A DNA stretch of 5,258 nucleotides from an uncultured Dictyoglomus sp. (GTDB lineage: Bacteria; Dictyoglomota; Dictyoglomia; Dictyoglomales; Dictyoglomaceae), in NCBI GenBank assembly GCA_938039765.1, contig CALHTV010000247.1:1-5258 (forward strand), given 5' to 3'. Shown here in pieces: positions 1 through 5,258 of the stretch. The notes below the pieces were generated by a model. It was not told the origin of the DNA. It did no database searches and worked only from the letters and a program-made list of their open reading frames with translations. A program made the translations under genes and the position numbers. Position 1 is the stretch's first letter, and every line of letters begins with the position of its first letter.

Positions 1-455
1 CAGAAACTATTGCAAAAGAAACAATACCTACATCCTCTGTTTCATCCACTTCGGTAAAACAGGAAGAGAAAAAGGAGGGATTAAGTCTCGAAATAATAAA
101 AGATAAATGGCCTCAATTTTTAGAGAAAATAAAAAAGAGAAAGATATCTTTAGAAGCTATGCTTAGAGAAGCAAGAATTATAGAAATAGATCAAGAAAAT
201 AAATTAGTCCTTGGCTTACCTAAAAACTTCTCCTTCCTCAAGGAGAGGCTAGAGGAAAGACCTAATAGAGCATTAATTGAAGATGAATTCAAAAAGATTT
301 ATGGTATTCCAATGCAAGTGAAATTTATAACTCTAACTGAAGATAATCCAGTTTTAGAAAACCCTAAGATTGAAAATCCCAAAAACGAGGATAAAATATC
401 TCCCGAAAAGATTAAAGACGTTTTTGGGGGTAAAATAATAGATAGGAGGGAATAA
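1..455 (+). CDS. dnaX: DNA polymerase III subunit gamma/tau, C-terminal part (5' end outside window)
   Basis: This is the 3' end of the clamp-loader gene: 150 codons are visible, in frame from position 3 to the TAA at 453-455. The AAA+ ATPase part lies outside the window. The visible part begins with a Ser/Thr/Glu/Lys-rich linker (about the first 27 codons). A conserved block follows that reads WPQFLEKIKKRKISLEAMLR, then a stretch on the pattern 'I..id..nkLvLg.pk.fsFlkerle...nr..iE..f..iyG.p..v.fi'. This is the small alpha/beta domain found after the clamp-loader domains in many bacterial DnaX proteins. The last ~35 residues are an acidic/basic Pro- and Asn-rich tail. The assignment is also supported by the downstream ybaB-recR pair, which accompanies dnaX in very many bacteria. 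In the cell DnaX forms the core of the clamp loader in the replisome. A Met at 159 is internal and is not the gene start. Confidence 0.9.
   Translation, partial: ETIAKETIPTSSVSSTSVKQEEKKEGLSLEIIKDKWPQFLEKIKKRKISLEAMLREARIIEIDQENKLVLGLPKNFSFLKERLEERPNRALIEDEFKKIYGIPMQVKFITLTEDNPVLENPKIENPKNEDKISPEKIKDVFGGKIIDRRE
444..449 (+). promoter_or_regulatory. Shine-Dalgarno site of ybaB, inside the 3' end of dnaX
   Basis: AGGAGG lies 7 bases before the GTG at 457 and ends just before the dnaX stop. It decides the GTG start over the later in-frame ATG at 481, which has no comparable site at a suitable distance. Confidence 0.8.
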
Positions 456-456
456 A

Positions 457-774
457 GTGAAAGGAAATCCTTTCGAAGCCATGAAGCAACTTAAAAAAAT
501 ACAAGAAAAAATGGCAAAAATAGACGAAGAATTAGAACAAACTTTAGTAGAAGGTACAGCAGGTGGAGGAGTAGTAAAAATTATAATGTCTGCTAAAGAG
601 GAGGTAAAGGAGGTAAAAATAGACCCTGAGGTGGTAAATAAAGAAGAAGTAGATATCTTGGAAGATCTTATTGCAGCTGCCTTAAGAGATGCCCTAACAA
701 AAGCAAAAGAAAAAACAGCTGAAAAAATGGGGAGTCTCGCTGAAGGGATTCCACTACCACCTGGTCTCTTTTAG
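457..774 (+). CDS. ybaB: YbaB/EbfC family nucleoid-associated DNA-binding protein
   Basis: A 105-residue protein of normal family length. It has an N-terminal amphipathic, charged helix (residues 5-30, pattern MKQLKKIQEKMAKIDEELEQ), then the family hallmark EGTAGGGVVKI (residues 32-42), a beta region ending in the pattern 'vkIDPEVV', and a C-terminal helix (about residues 65-97) followed by a short Pro/Gly-Leu tail. Members form dimers that bind DNA and help organise the nucleoid; a link to RecFOR repair has been suggested from the gene order. The start is GTG at 457, chosen from the AGGAGG site 7 bases upstream and because it keeps the usual N-terminal helix. The gene begins one base after the dnaX stop and ends three bases before recR, so all three are almost certainly co-transcribed. 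The identity is secure; the exact cellular role is family knowledge only. Confidence 0.95.
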   Translation: MKGNPFEAMKQLKKIQEKMAKIDEELEQTLVEGTAGGGVVKIIMSAKEEVKEVKIDPEVVNKEEVDILEDLIAAALRDALTKAKEKTAEKMGSLAEGIPLPPGLF

Positions 775-777
775 ATA

Positions 778-1380
778 ATGCCTGAAAAGAATATCTTTGA
801 AAAGCTCATTGAAGAGCTCACTAAAATTCCTGGGATAGGTCCAAAATCTGCCCAGAGGATAGCCTTCTATCTCCTAAAACAACCACGAGAAAATGTGGAA
901 ACCCTTGCTAACACCATTTTAAAAGTCAAAAAAGAGATAAAATATTGCTCTATATGCTTCAATATCACAGAAAAAGAGCCCTGTGAAATATGTTCTAATC
1001 CTGAAAGAGATCCTTCTTCCATCTGTGTAGTAGCAGAACCTAAGGACTTATGGGCAATAGAAAAAACATCCCGTTATAAAGGACTATATCATGTCCTAGG
1101 AGGTCAGATTTCTCCTTTAGATGGAGTTTTTCCTGAGGACTTAAGAATAAAAGAACTAATAAATAGAGTAGAAAAAGGAAATATAAAAGAAGTAATATTA
1201 GCTACTGACTCCACCCCTGAAGGAGAGGCTACTGCACTATATATTGCAAGAATTCTTATGGCATATCCTGTAAGAGTAACTCGTCTTGCTCATGGACTTC
1301 CAGCTGGTACAGAACTTGACTTTGCTGATGAGATGACTTTAATCCATGCCTTAGAAGGCAGAAAAGAGTTAATATTATAA
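778..1380 (+). CDS. recR: Recombination mediator protein RecR
   Basis: A full-length RecR (200 residues). Domains in order: a helix-hairpin-helix DNA-binding motif around KIPGIGPKSAQRIAFYLL (16-33); a four-cysteine zinc finger C57-x2-C60 ... C69-x2-C72; a Toprim domain starting at ICVVAEPKDLWAIE (82-95, with acidic E87) and containing ATDSTPEGEATALYIA (142-157); and the C-terminal RecR signature, pattern 'HGLPaGteldfADEmTL..AleGRkel' (172-197). RecR works with RecO and RecF to load RecA on SSB-coated gapped DNA; it clamps around DNA as a ring. The start is ATG at 778, three bases after the ybaB stop. No Shine-Dalgarno site precedes it, which suggests re-initiation coupled to ybaB translation. 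One oddity is D144 where most RecR proteins I recall have Asn. Confidence 0.98.
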   Translation: MPEKNIFEKLIEELTKIPGIGPKSAQRIAFYLLKQPRENVETLANTILKVKKEIKYCSICFNITEKEPCEICSNPERDPSSICVVAEPKDLWAIEKTSRYKGLYHVLGGQISPLDGVFPEDLRIKELINRVEKGNIKEVILATDSTPEGEATALYIARILMAYPVRVTRLAHGLPAGTELDFADEMTLIHALEGRKELIL

Positions 1381-1385
1381 TAAAT

Positions 1386-1393
1386 AAGGAGGT
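1386..1393 (+). promoter_or_regulatory. Shine-Dalgarno site of porC
   Basis: AAGGAGGT is fully complementary to the usual 16S rRNA 3' end and lies 6 bases before the ATG at 1400. It favours this start over the in-frame ATG at 1409. It contrasts with recR just upstream, which has no such site. Confidence 0.8.
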
Positions 1394-1399
1394 TATAGT

Positions 1400-1972
1400 A
1401 TGAAAGATATGCTAGAAATTCGCTGGCATGCAAGAGCAGGGCAAGGAGCAAAAACAGCCTCCTATCTCCTTGCTGAAACAGCCATGGAGGCTGGAAAGTA
1501 TATTCAAGCCTTTCCAGAATATGGGCCAGAAAGAACTGGAGCACCTATGAAAGCCTATACAAGAATAAGTGATAAACCTATAAGAATCCATAGCCAGATT
1601 TATAATCCTGATGTAGTAGTAGTATTAGATAAATCTTTAATAGGTAAAGTAAATATTTTAGAAGGTCTTCCTTCAGAAGGCATTATTATTGTAAATACCA
1701 CTCAAACCCCTAAAGAAGTAAGAGCCCAACTAGATATCTCCGATCGAAAAATCTATACTGTAGATGCTACAGGCATTGCCTTAGAGACCATAGGAAGACC
1801 AATCCCTAATACTCCAATGCTTGGTGCTTTAATTAAAGTAGTACCAATAATATCCTTAGAGGACGTTCTTACTCAACTTAAAAAGAAGTTTGAAGGGAGA
1901 TTTAAACCCGAAGTTATAGAGGGTAATCTTAATGCCATAAAAAGAGCTTACGAGGAGGTAAAAGAAGAATGA
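1400..1972 (+). CDS. porC: Pyruvate:ferredoxin oxidoreductase, gamma subunit
   Basis: A 190-residue protein, the usual length for a stand-alone gamma subunit of 2-oxoacid:ferredoxin oxidoreductases. The N-terminus has the family glycine motif RAGQGAKTASYLLAE (12-26), then FPEYGPERTGAP (38-49), a typical active-site-facing loop of this family, then a VVVVLDKSL strand and loop, and NTPMLGAL near residues 137-144. The gamma domain binds coenzyme A contacts and completes the active site with the alpha and beta subunits in the cytoplasmic complex. The gene starts 19 bases after recR and overlaps porD by four bases (ATGA at 1969-1972), so porC and porD are translationally coupled. The order gamma-delta-alpha-beta matches the four-subunit POR of Thermotoga-like thermophiles. 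Pyruvate as the substrate is inferred from overall resemblance; a 2-ketoisovalerate enzyme is the main alternative. Confidence 0.93.
   Translation: MKDMLEIRWHARAGQGAKTASYLLAETAMEAGKYIQAFPEYGPERTGAPMKAYTRISDKPIRIHSQIYNPDVVVVLDKSLIGKVNILEGLPSEGIIIVNTTQTPKEVRAQLDISDRKIYTVDATGIALETIGRPIPNTPMLGALIKVVPIISLEDVLTQLKKKFEGRFKPEVIEGNLNAIKRAYEEVKEE
1953..1959 (+). promoter_or_regulatory. Shine-Dalgarno site of porD, inside the 3' end of porC
   Basis: AGGAGGT lies 9 bases before the porD ATG at 1969 and codes for the Glu-Glu-Val near the porC C-terminus. It gives porD its own ribosome entry in addition to coupling through the ATGA overlap. Confidence 0.7.
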
Positions 1973-2247
1973 AACTACCAGGATGGAAAGAATTAGTAAA
2001 AACAGCTCCTATTTTACCTGCTGGAACTTCTAAAGAATATAAAACAGGAGATTGGAGAACTTTTAGACCTGAAATAGATTATAACAAATGTACCACTTGT
2101 ATGTTTTGTTGGCTTTTCTGCCCTGATTCTGCTGTAAAATTTGATGGAACAAAAGTATATATAGACTATGAGTATTGCAAAGGCTGTGGTCTCTGTGCAG
2201 CAGAATGTCCTGTAAAAGCTATAACTATGAAAGAAGAAGAAAAGTAA
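1969..2247 (+). CDS. porD: Pyruvate:ferredoxin oxidoreductase, delta subunit (2x[4Fe-4S] ferredoxin)
   Basis: A 92-residue ferredoxin-like subunit. Two complete cluster motifs of the form CxxCxxCxxxCP are visible: C41, C44, C47, C51-P52 and C70, C73, C76, C80-P81. These would hold two [4Fe-4S] clusters that carry electrons from the ThDP site in PorB to external ferredoxin. The ~35-residue N-terminal extension before the first cluster (GWKELVKTAPILPAGTS and the TGDWRTFRPEID pattern) is typical of delta subunits of 2-oxoacid oxidoreductases and separates it from a free 2x[4Fe-4S] ferredoxin. It overlaps porC by four bases, and porA follows after 13 bases. No key cysteine is missing. Confidence 0.95.
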   Translation: MKLPGWKELVKTAPILPAGTSKEYKTGDWRTFRPEIDYNKCTTCMFCWLFCPDSAVKFDGTKVYIDYEYCKGCGLCAAECPVKAITMKEEEK

Positions 2248-2253
2248 AGGAGG
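2248..2253 (+). promoter_or_regulatory. Shine-Dalgarno site of porA
   Basis: AGGAGG starts directly after the porD stop codon and lies 7 bases before the porA ATG at 2261. Confidence 0.75.
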
Positions 2254-2260
2254 GAAAAAG

Positions 2261-3445
2261 ATGAAAACAGTAAAAAGAATTGCCATAGAGGGAAATGAAG
2301 CAGCAGCATTAGCCTTTAAGCAGGTAAATCCTGATGTTGTTGCTGCTTATCCTATAACACCATCTACAGAGGTAGTTCAGAAGTTTTCTGAATATGTGGC
2401 CAATGGAGAAGTAGATACGGAGTTTGTACCTGTGGAAAGTGAACATAGCGCCATGAGTGCATGTATAGGTGCTGCAGCTGCTGGAGCAAGGGTAATGACC
2501 TCCACAGCATCCCAAGGACTTGCCTTGATGTGGGAGATGCTCTATATAGCCTCTGCTTTAAGACTTCCCATCGTAATGACTGTTTCTAATCGTGCTCTAT
2601 CTGCCCCTATTAATATTCATGGAGATCATAGCGATGCTATGGGAGCAAGAGACTCAGGATGGATACAAATCTTCTCGGAAAATGTACAAGAAATATACGA
2701 TAATATCTTCCAAGCAGTAAAGATTGCAGAAAATCCTGAGGTAAGACTACCTGTAATGGTAGGATATGATGGTTTCATTACTAGTCACTCTGAAGAGATT
2801 ATTGAGATCCTTGATGACGAGGTAGTACAAAGCTTTATTGGAAAATATAAACCAGCATATTCTCTGCTTGATGTAGATAATCCTATATCCGTTGGTCCTC
2901 TTGCTTTAACAGACTCTTACTTTGAATTTAAAGTTGCTCAAGCTTATGCTTTAGAAAACTCTCTTCCTATTATAAAGAAAGTAGGAAAAGAATACGGAGA
3001 TCTTACAGGAAGATATTATGATGTTATAGAGAAATACAAAATGGACGGAGCAGAGTATGTGGTTGTTGCTATGAGCTCTACTGTAGGCACAGCTCGAGAA
3101 GTAGTAGATGCATTAAGAGAAAAAGGACTTCCTGTAGGACTTCTAAAAATAAGAGTATTCAGACCATTCCCCACCGAAGATATCATAAATGCTCTAAAAG
3201 ATGTTAAAGTAGTGGGAATTTTAGATAGAAGTATGGTACCAGGTTCCTTTGGTGGGCCACTCTATCATGAAATAACCTCTGCTTTATATCATTTTGAAAA
3301 AAGACCTATTGCCCAACCATATGTATATGGTCTTGGTGGAAGAGATATCACAACCCAACATATAGAGAAAGTTTTTGAGGAACTTATGGAGATAGCAAAG
3401 AAAGGAAAACCCAATCCTCTCACCTATATTGGAGTAAGAGAATAA
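2261..3445 (+). CDS. porA: Pyruvate:ferredoxin oxidoreductase, alpha subunit
   Basis: A 394-residue protein, about the length of Thermotoga-type PorA. The N-terminal pyrimidine-binding ThDP domain shows AAYPITPSTEVV (28-39), VESEHSAMSACIGAAAAGAR (58-77), TSTASQGLALMWEMLYIA (80-97) and SNRALSAPINIHGDHSDAM (109-127). By motif, T33, E61 and R111 match the residues that hold the pyruvate carboxylate (Thr31, Arg114) and activate ThDP (Glu64) in the Desulfovibrio africanus enzyme; this match was made by eye. The second half is a transketolase C-terminal-like domain with the patterns 'vvvAmsStvgtarevvdaLre' and 'LkirvFRPFP', followed by YVYGLGGRDIT near residues 356-366. With PorB it forms the catalytic core that decarboxylates pyruvate and makes acetyl-CoA, feeding electrons to ferredoxin. 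Conserved pyruvate-site residues favour pyruvate over branched-chain 2-oxoacids, without proving it. Confidence 0.95.
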   Translation: MKTVKRIAIEGNEAAALAFKQVNPDVVAAYPITPSTEVVQKFSEYVANGEVDTEFVPVESEHSAMSACIGAAAAGARVMTSTASQGLALMWEMLYIASALRLPIVMTVSNRALSAPINIHGDHSDAMGARDSGWIQIFSENVQEIYDNIFQAVKIAENPEVRLPVMVGYDGFITSHSEEIIEILDDEVVQSFIGKYKPAYSLLDVDNPISVGPLALTDSYFEFKVAQAYALENSLPIIKKVGKEYGDLTGRYYDVIEKYKMDGAEYVVVAMSSTVGTAREVVDALREKGLPVGLLKIRVFRPFPTEDIINALKDVKVVGILDRSMVPGSFGGPLYHEITSALYHFEKRPIAQPYVYGLGGRDITTQHIEKVFEELMEIAKKGKPNPLTYIGVRE

Positions 3446-3446
3446 T

Positions 3447-3453
3447 AGGAGGT
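3447..3453 (+). promoter_or_regulatory. Shine-Dalgarno site of porB
   Basis: AGGAGGT begins one base after the porA stop (3443-3445) and lies 8 bases before the ATG at 3462, supporting that start. Confidence 0.75.
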
Positions 3454-3461
3454 GCTTTAAA

Positions 3462-4397
3462 ATGGCAATAAATTTAAGAGAATTAGCATTAAAAGAAGAA
3501 AGACTGGTAAGTGGACATAGATTATGTGCTGGCTGTGCAGCAAGTACTATAGTAAGAATGGTTCTTAATGCAATTGATGAACCAGTTGTAGTAGCTAATG
3601 CTACAGGATGTCTTGAAGTAGCCACAACTATATTTCCCTTCACTTCTTGGAATGTACCATGGATACATTCAGCTTTTGAGAACGCTGCTGCTACCATAGC
3701 AGGAGCAGAAGCAGCATACAGAGCTCTAAAAAGAAAGGGAGAAATAAATAAAGAAATAAGATTCCTAAGTTTCTCAGGAGATGGAGGAACTTATGATATA
3801 GGTCTCCAAGCTCTATCAGGAGCTGTTGAACGAGGGCATAGAGCAGTATATATCTGCTATAACAATGAGGCTTATATGAACACAGGAATTCAGAGATCAG
3901 GAGCTACTCCAAGAGGAGCTTTTACTACTACATCTCCTGCAGGAAAAGTTATTCCTGGAAAACCTCAAAAGAGAAAAAATTTAACTGAAATGATGGTAGC
4001 CAATGGAGCAAAGTATGTAGCTCAAGCCTCTCCAAGCCATTGGAGAGACCTTATGGAAAAGGTAAAAAAAGCGGTAAATACTGATGGACCAGCCTTCTTA
4101 AATATATATTCTACTTGTCCAAGAGGATGGAGAACCCCTGATGACTCAGCTATAAGCATAGCAAGACTTGCAGTGGAGACTGGTATATGGCACCTTTATG
4201 AAGTAGAGAACGGAAAATATAAAATAAACTACAAGCCAGCAAAAGGATTTAAACCTATAGAAGAATTTCTAAAAGCCCAAGGAAGATTTGCTCATCTACT
4301 AAAACCTGAAAATGCTCATGTACTTGAAGAGTTTAAGAGAGATTTAGAAGAAGAATGGAACAGACTCTTGAGAATGGAAGAGGCAACAAACAAGTAG
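3462..4397 (+). CDS. porB: Pyruvate:ferredoxin oxidoreductase, beta subunit (ThDP- and [4Fe-4S]-binding)
   Basis: A 311-residue beta subunit. Near the N-terminus is GHRLCAGCAAS (18-28), with C22 and C25; C50 is in NATGCLEV and C219 is in STCPRGW. These four cysteines would hold the [4Fe-4S] cluster close to ThDP. The ThDP diphosphate/Mg2+ motif is GDGGTYDIGLQALSGAVERG (106-125) with the closing NN at 134-135 and EAYMNTGIQRSGATP (136-150), a very well conserved family stretch. The pattern 'TTTSPAGKVIPGK' follows. The C-terminal ~90 residues are the usual helical end. This subunit, together with PorA, carries out the cleavage and single-electron steps. It is the last gene of the por operon, 16 bases after porA, and is followed by a strong hairpin. 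No defects are seen. Confidence 0.96.
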   Translation: MAINLRELALKEERLVSGHRLCAGCAASTIVRMVLNAIDEPVVVANATGCLEVATTIFPFTSWNVPWIHSAFENAAATIAGAEAAYRALKRKGEINKEIRFLSFSGDGGTYDIGLQALSGAVERGHRAVYICYNNEAYMNTGIQRSGATPRGAFTTTSPAGKVIPGKPQKRKNLTEMMVANGAKYVAQASPSHWRDLMEKVKKAVNTDGPAFLNIYSTCPRGWRTPDDSAISIARLAVETGIWHLYEVENGKYKINYKPAKGFKPIEEFLKAQGRFAHLLKPENAHVLEEFKRDLEEEWNRLLRMEEATNK

Positions 4398-4423
4398 GAT
4401 TAAAAAGCTCATGAAATATAAAA

Positions 4424-4446
4424 GGCTCCCCCTAAAAGGGGGAGCC
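4424..4446 (+). terminator. GC-rich hairpin after porB, likely terminator of the por operon (weak U tract)
   Basis: GGCTCCCCC (4424-4432) pairs perfectly with GGGGGAGCC (4438-4446): nine base pairs around a TAAAA loop. This is an outlier in such an AT-rich window and sits 27 bases after the porB stop. On the + strand only CAATTTCC follows, so the U tract is poor for a textbook intrinsic terminator. On the - strand the flank reads TTTTAT, which is no better than moderate. It may terminate partially, protect the por mRNA 3' end, or act on the downstream nfo gene, whose start lies 15 bases beyond the stem. Confidence 0.65.
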
Positions 4447-4461
4447 CAATTTCCTAAAAAG

Positions 4462-5258
4462 ATGCAGAGAAATAGCTATAAACTGGGAGTACATCTTTAT
4501 AAAGGTACACACTCTATTAACGAAGATCTTAGGCTTCTTTCTATAAATACTGCCCAGCTTTTCTCAGGAAATCCAAGAAGCTATAGACCTACCACAGAAA
4601 AACTTCCTATTTTTCCCTTCTCACCTATTTTTATTCATGCTCCTTATGTGGTAAACATCGCTTCTCCTGATGAAAAAGTCTTTACCCTTTCTATCAAAAA
4701 AGTTAAAGAAGAATTAAAACTTGCAGAAGAATTAGGATGGGAAGGATTAGTGATTCATCCAGGAAGTAGCAAAAAAATGGGTAGAGAGATAGCAAAGAAA
4801 AATTTCTTCAGAGCTTTAGAGAAAATTTTCGAAGAAGACATCAATGCAAAACTTATCGTAGAAAATAGCGCTGGAGAAGGAGACGGCTGGGGCTCAACTT
4901 TGGAAGACTTTTATGCTATATACCAAGAATTTCCTTCTATATACTTTTGCATAGATACTTGTCATCTTTTTGCTGCAGGATACAATCTTAAAAACGAGAG
5001 GATATGTAAATTAACCTTCTACTCCCTATTTGAAAATGTACCCCTAGAAAAATTAATACTAATCCATATAAACGACTCTCATTTCCCATTAGGATCTCAT
5101 AGAGATCAACATGCCCATATAGGGAAAGGAGCTATAGGAATAAAGGGATTTAAAAATCTCCTTAGTATCCCTGAAATAAGAAAAATTCCTCTTATCCTTG
5201 AAACTCCTAAAGACTCTCCTATGGCAGACCTCTACAACTTACATACTATAAGAAAAAT
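4462..5258 (+). CDS. nfo: Endonuclease IV (AP endonuclease), 3' end outside window
   Basis: An open frame runs from ATG 4462 to the right edge (265 codons, no stop yet). The family's metal ligands are all present: H59 (in FIHAPYVVN), H99 (VIHPGSS), E134 (VENSAGEG), D165 and H168 (CIDTCHLFAAGY), H202 (LIHINDSH), D215 and H217 (RDQHAHIGKG) and E247 (LILETP). From H59 onward the spacings nearly equal those of E. coli Nfo (40, 35, 31, 3, 37, 13, 2, 30 against 40, 36, 34, 3, 37, 13, 2, 30; E. coli values from memory). Nfo cleaves DNA 5' of abasic sites in base excision repair using three zinc ions. Only about 5-20 residues should be missing. The start is uncertain: 4462 gives the usual short lead into KLGVH but has no Shine-Dalgarno site, while an upstream in-frame ATG at 4411 (AGGA at 4396-4399, spacing 11) would add 17 residues encoded across the hairpin. 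I prefer 4462. Confidence 0.93.
   Translation, partial: MQRNSYKLGVHLYKGTHSINEDLRLLSINTAQLFSGNPRSYRPTTEKLPIFPFSPIFIHAPYVVNIASPDEKVFTLSIKKVKEELKLAEELGWEGLVIHPGSSKKMGREIAKKNFFRALEKIFEEDINAKLIVENSAGEGDGWGSTLEDFYAIYQEFPSIYFCIDTCHLFAAGYNLKNERICKLTFYSLFENVPLEKLILIHINDSHFPLGSHRDQHAHIGKGAIGIKGFKNLLSIPEIRKIPLILETPKDSPMADLYNLHTIRK

Noticed and set aside
597..614. Two tandem Shine-Dalgarno-like runs (AGAGGAGGT and AAGGAGGT) inside ybaB
   Set aside because: No start codon follows at a workable distance (the nearest GTG, at 631, is 16 bases away). The runs simply encode Glu-Glu-Val and Lys-Glu-Val with the preferred AAG/GAG/GTA codons, and no second reading frame of interest follows.
1290..1544. 84-codon open frame on the - strand across recR/porC
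   Set aside because: Antisense shadow of conserved coding sequence; its hydrophobic stretches come from reverse reading of Lys/Glu-rich codons.
2014..2286. 90-codon open frame on the - strand opposite porD, Phe- and Ile-rich, looking like a membrane protein
   Set aside because: The Phe-rich runs are reverse complements of GAA/AAA codons in porD, which itself has eight perfectly placed cluster cysteines.
3284..3697. 137-codon open frame on the - strand across the porA/porB junction
   Set aside because: It lies antisense to two well-conserved genes, has no ribosome site or recognisable domain, and its composition is what reverse reading of these genes gives.
4395..4430. TATAAA at 4417-4422 as a -10 box for an nfo promoter
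   Set aside because: No -35-like hexamer at 16-19 bases upstream, and transcription would start inside the hairpin stem; too weak in AT-rich DNA to list as a feature.
1..5258. Search for CRISPR repeats, IS ends, tRNA/rRNA genes, riboswitches or direct repeats
   Set aside because: The window is almost wholly coding on one strand, with a longest gap of 64 bases (4398-4461). No repeated unit, cloverleaf or terminal inverted repeat was seen apart from the single hairpin after porB.

Overview
This window comes from an AT-rich, probably thermophilic, strictly anaerobic bacterium. Codon use leans strongly towards AGA/AGG for Arg, ATA for Ile and AAA/GAA for Lys/Glu. The four-subunit pyruvate:ferredoxin oxidoreductase in the order gamma-delta-alpha-beta is the arrangement known from Thermotoga-type thermophiles. 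The general look suggests a lineage such as Dictyoglomus or a deep-branching thermophilic relative. That placement is inference, since no rRNA or other marker is present.

Positions 1-1380 hold the classic DNA-metabolism cluster dnaX (3' end only), ybaB/ebfC and recR, packed with gaps of 1 and 3 bases. DnaX is the clamp-loader subunit, YbaB/EbfC is a nucleoid-associated DNA-binding protein, and RecR is a recombination mediator of the RecFOR pathway.

Positions 1400-4397 hold a complete por operon: porC (gamma), porD (delta, 2x[4Fe-4S]), porA (alpha) and porB (beta, ThDP and one more [4Fe-4S]). It starts 19 bases after recR on the same strand. Each por gene has a near-perfect Shine-Dalgarno site, and porC and porD overlap by 4 bases. 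Together the four subunits would convert pyruvate and CoA to acetyl-CoA and CO2 and pass electrons to ferredoxin.

A 9-bp perfect GC-rich hairpin at 4424-4446 follows porB. Immediately after it, and running off the right edge, is a gene for endonuclease IV (nfo), an AP endonuclease. All nine expected metal ligands are visible. Its start is ambiguous because the hairpin lies either just upstream of the start or inside an N-terminal extension, and the protein is unusually compact near its N-terminus.

All six remaining or complete genes plus the partial nfo are on the + strand. There is no mobile element, CRISPR array, RNA gene or gene-free stretch over 300 bases; the longest gap is 64 bases. 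I see no new multi-gene system here. The points worth a second look are the nfo start/hairpin arrangement, the shortened Nfo N-terminal region, the RecR Toprim motif, and small regulatory details.
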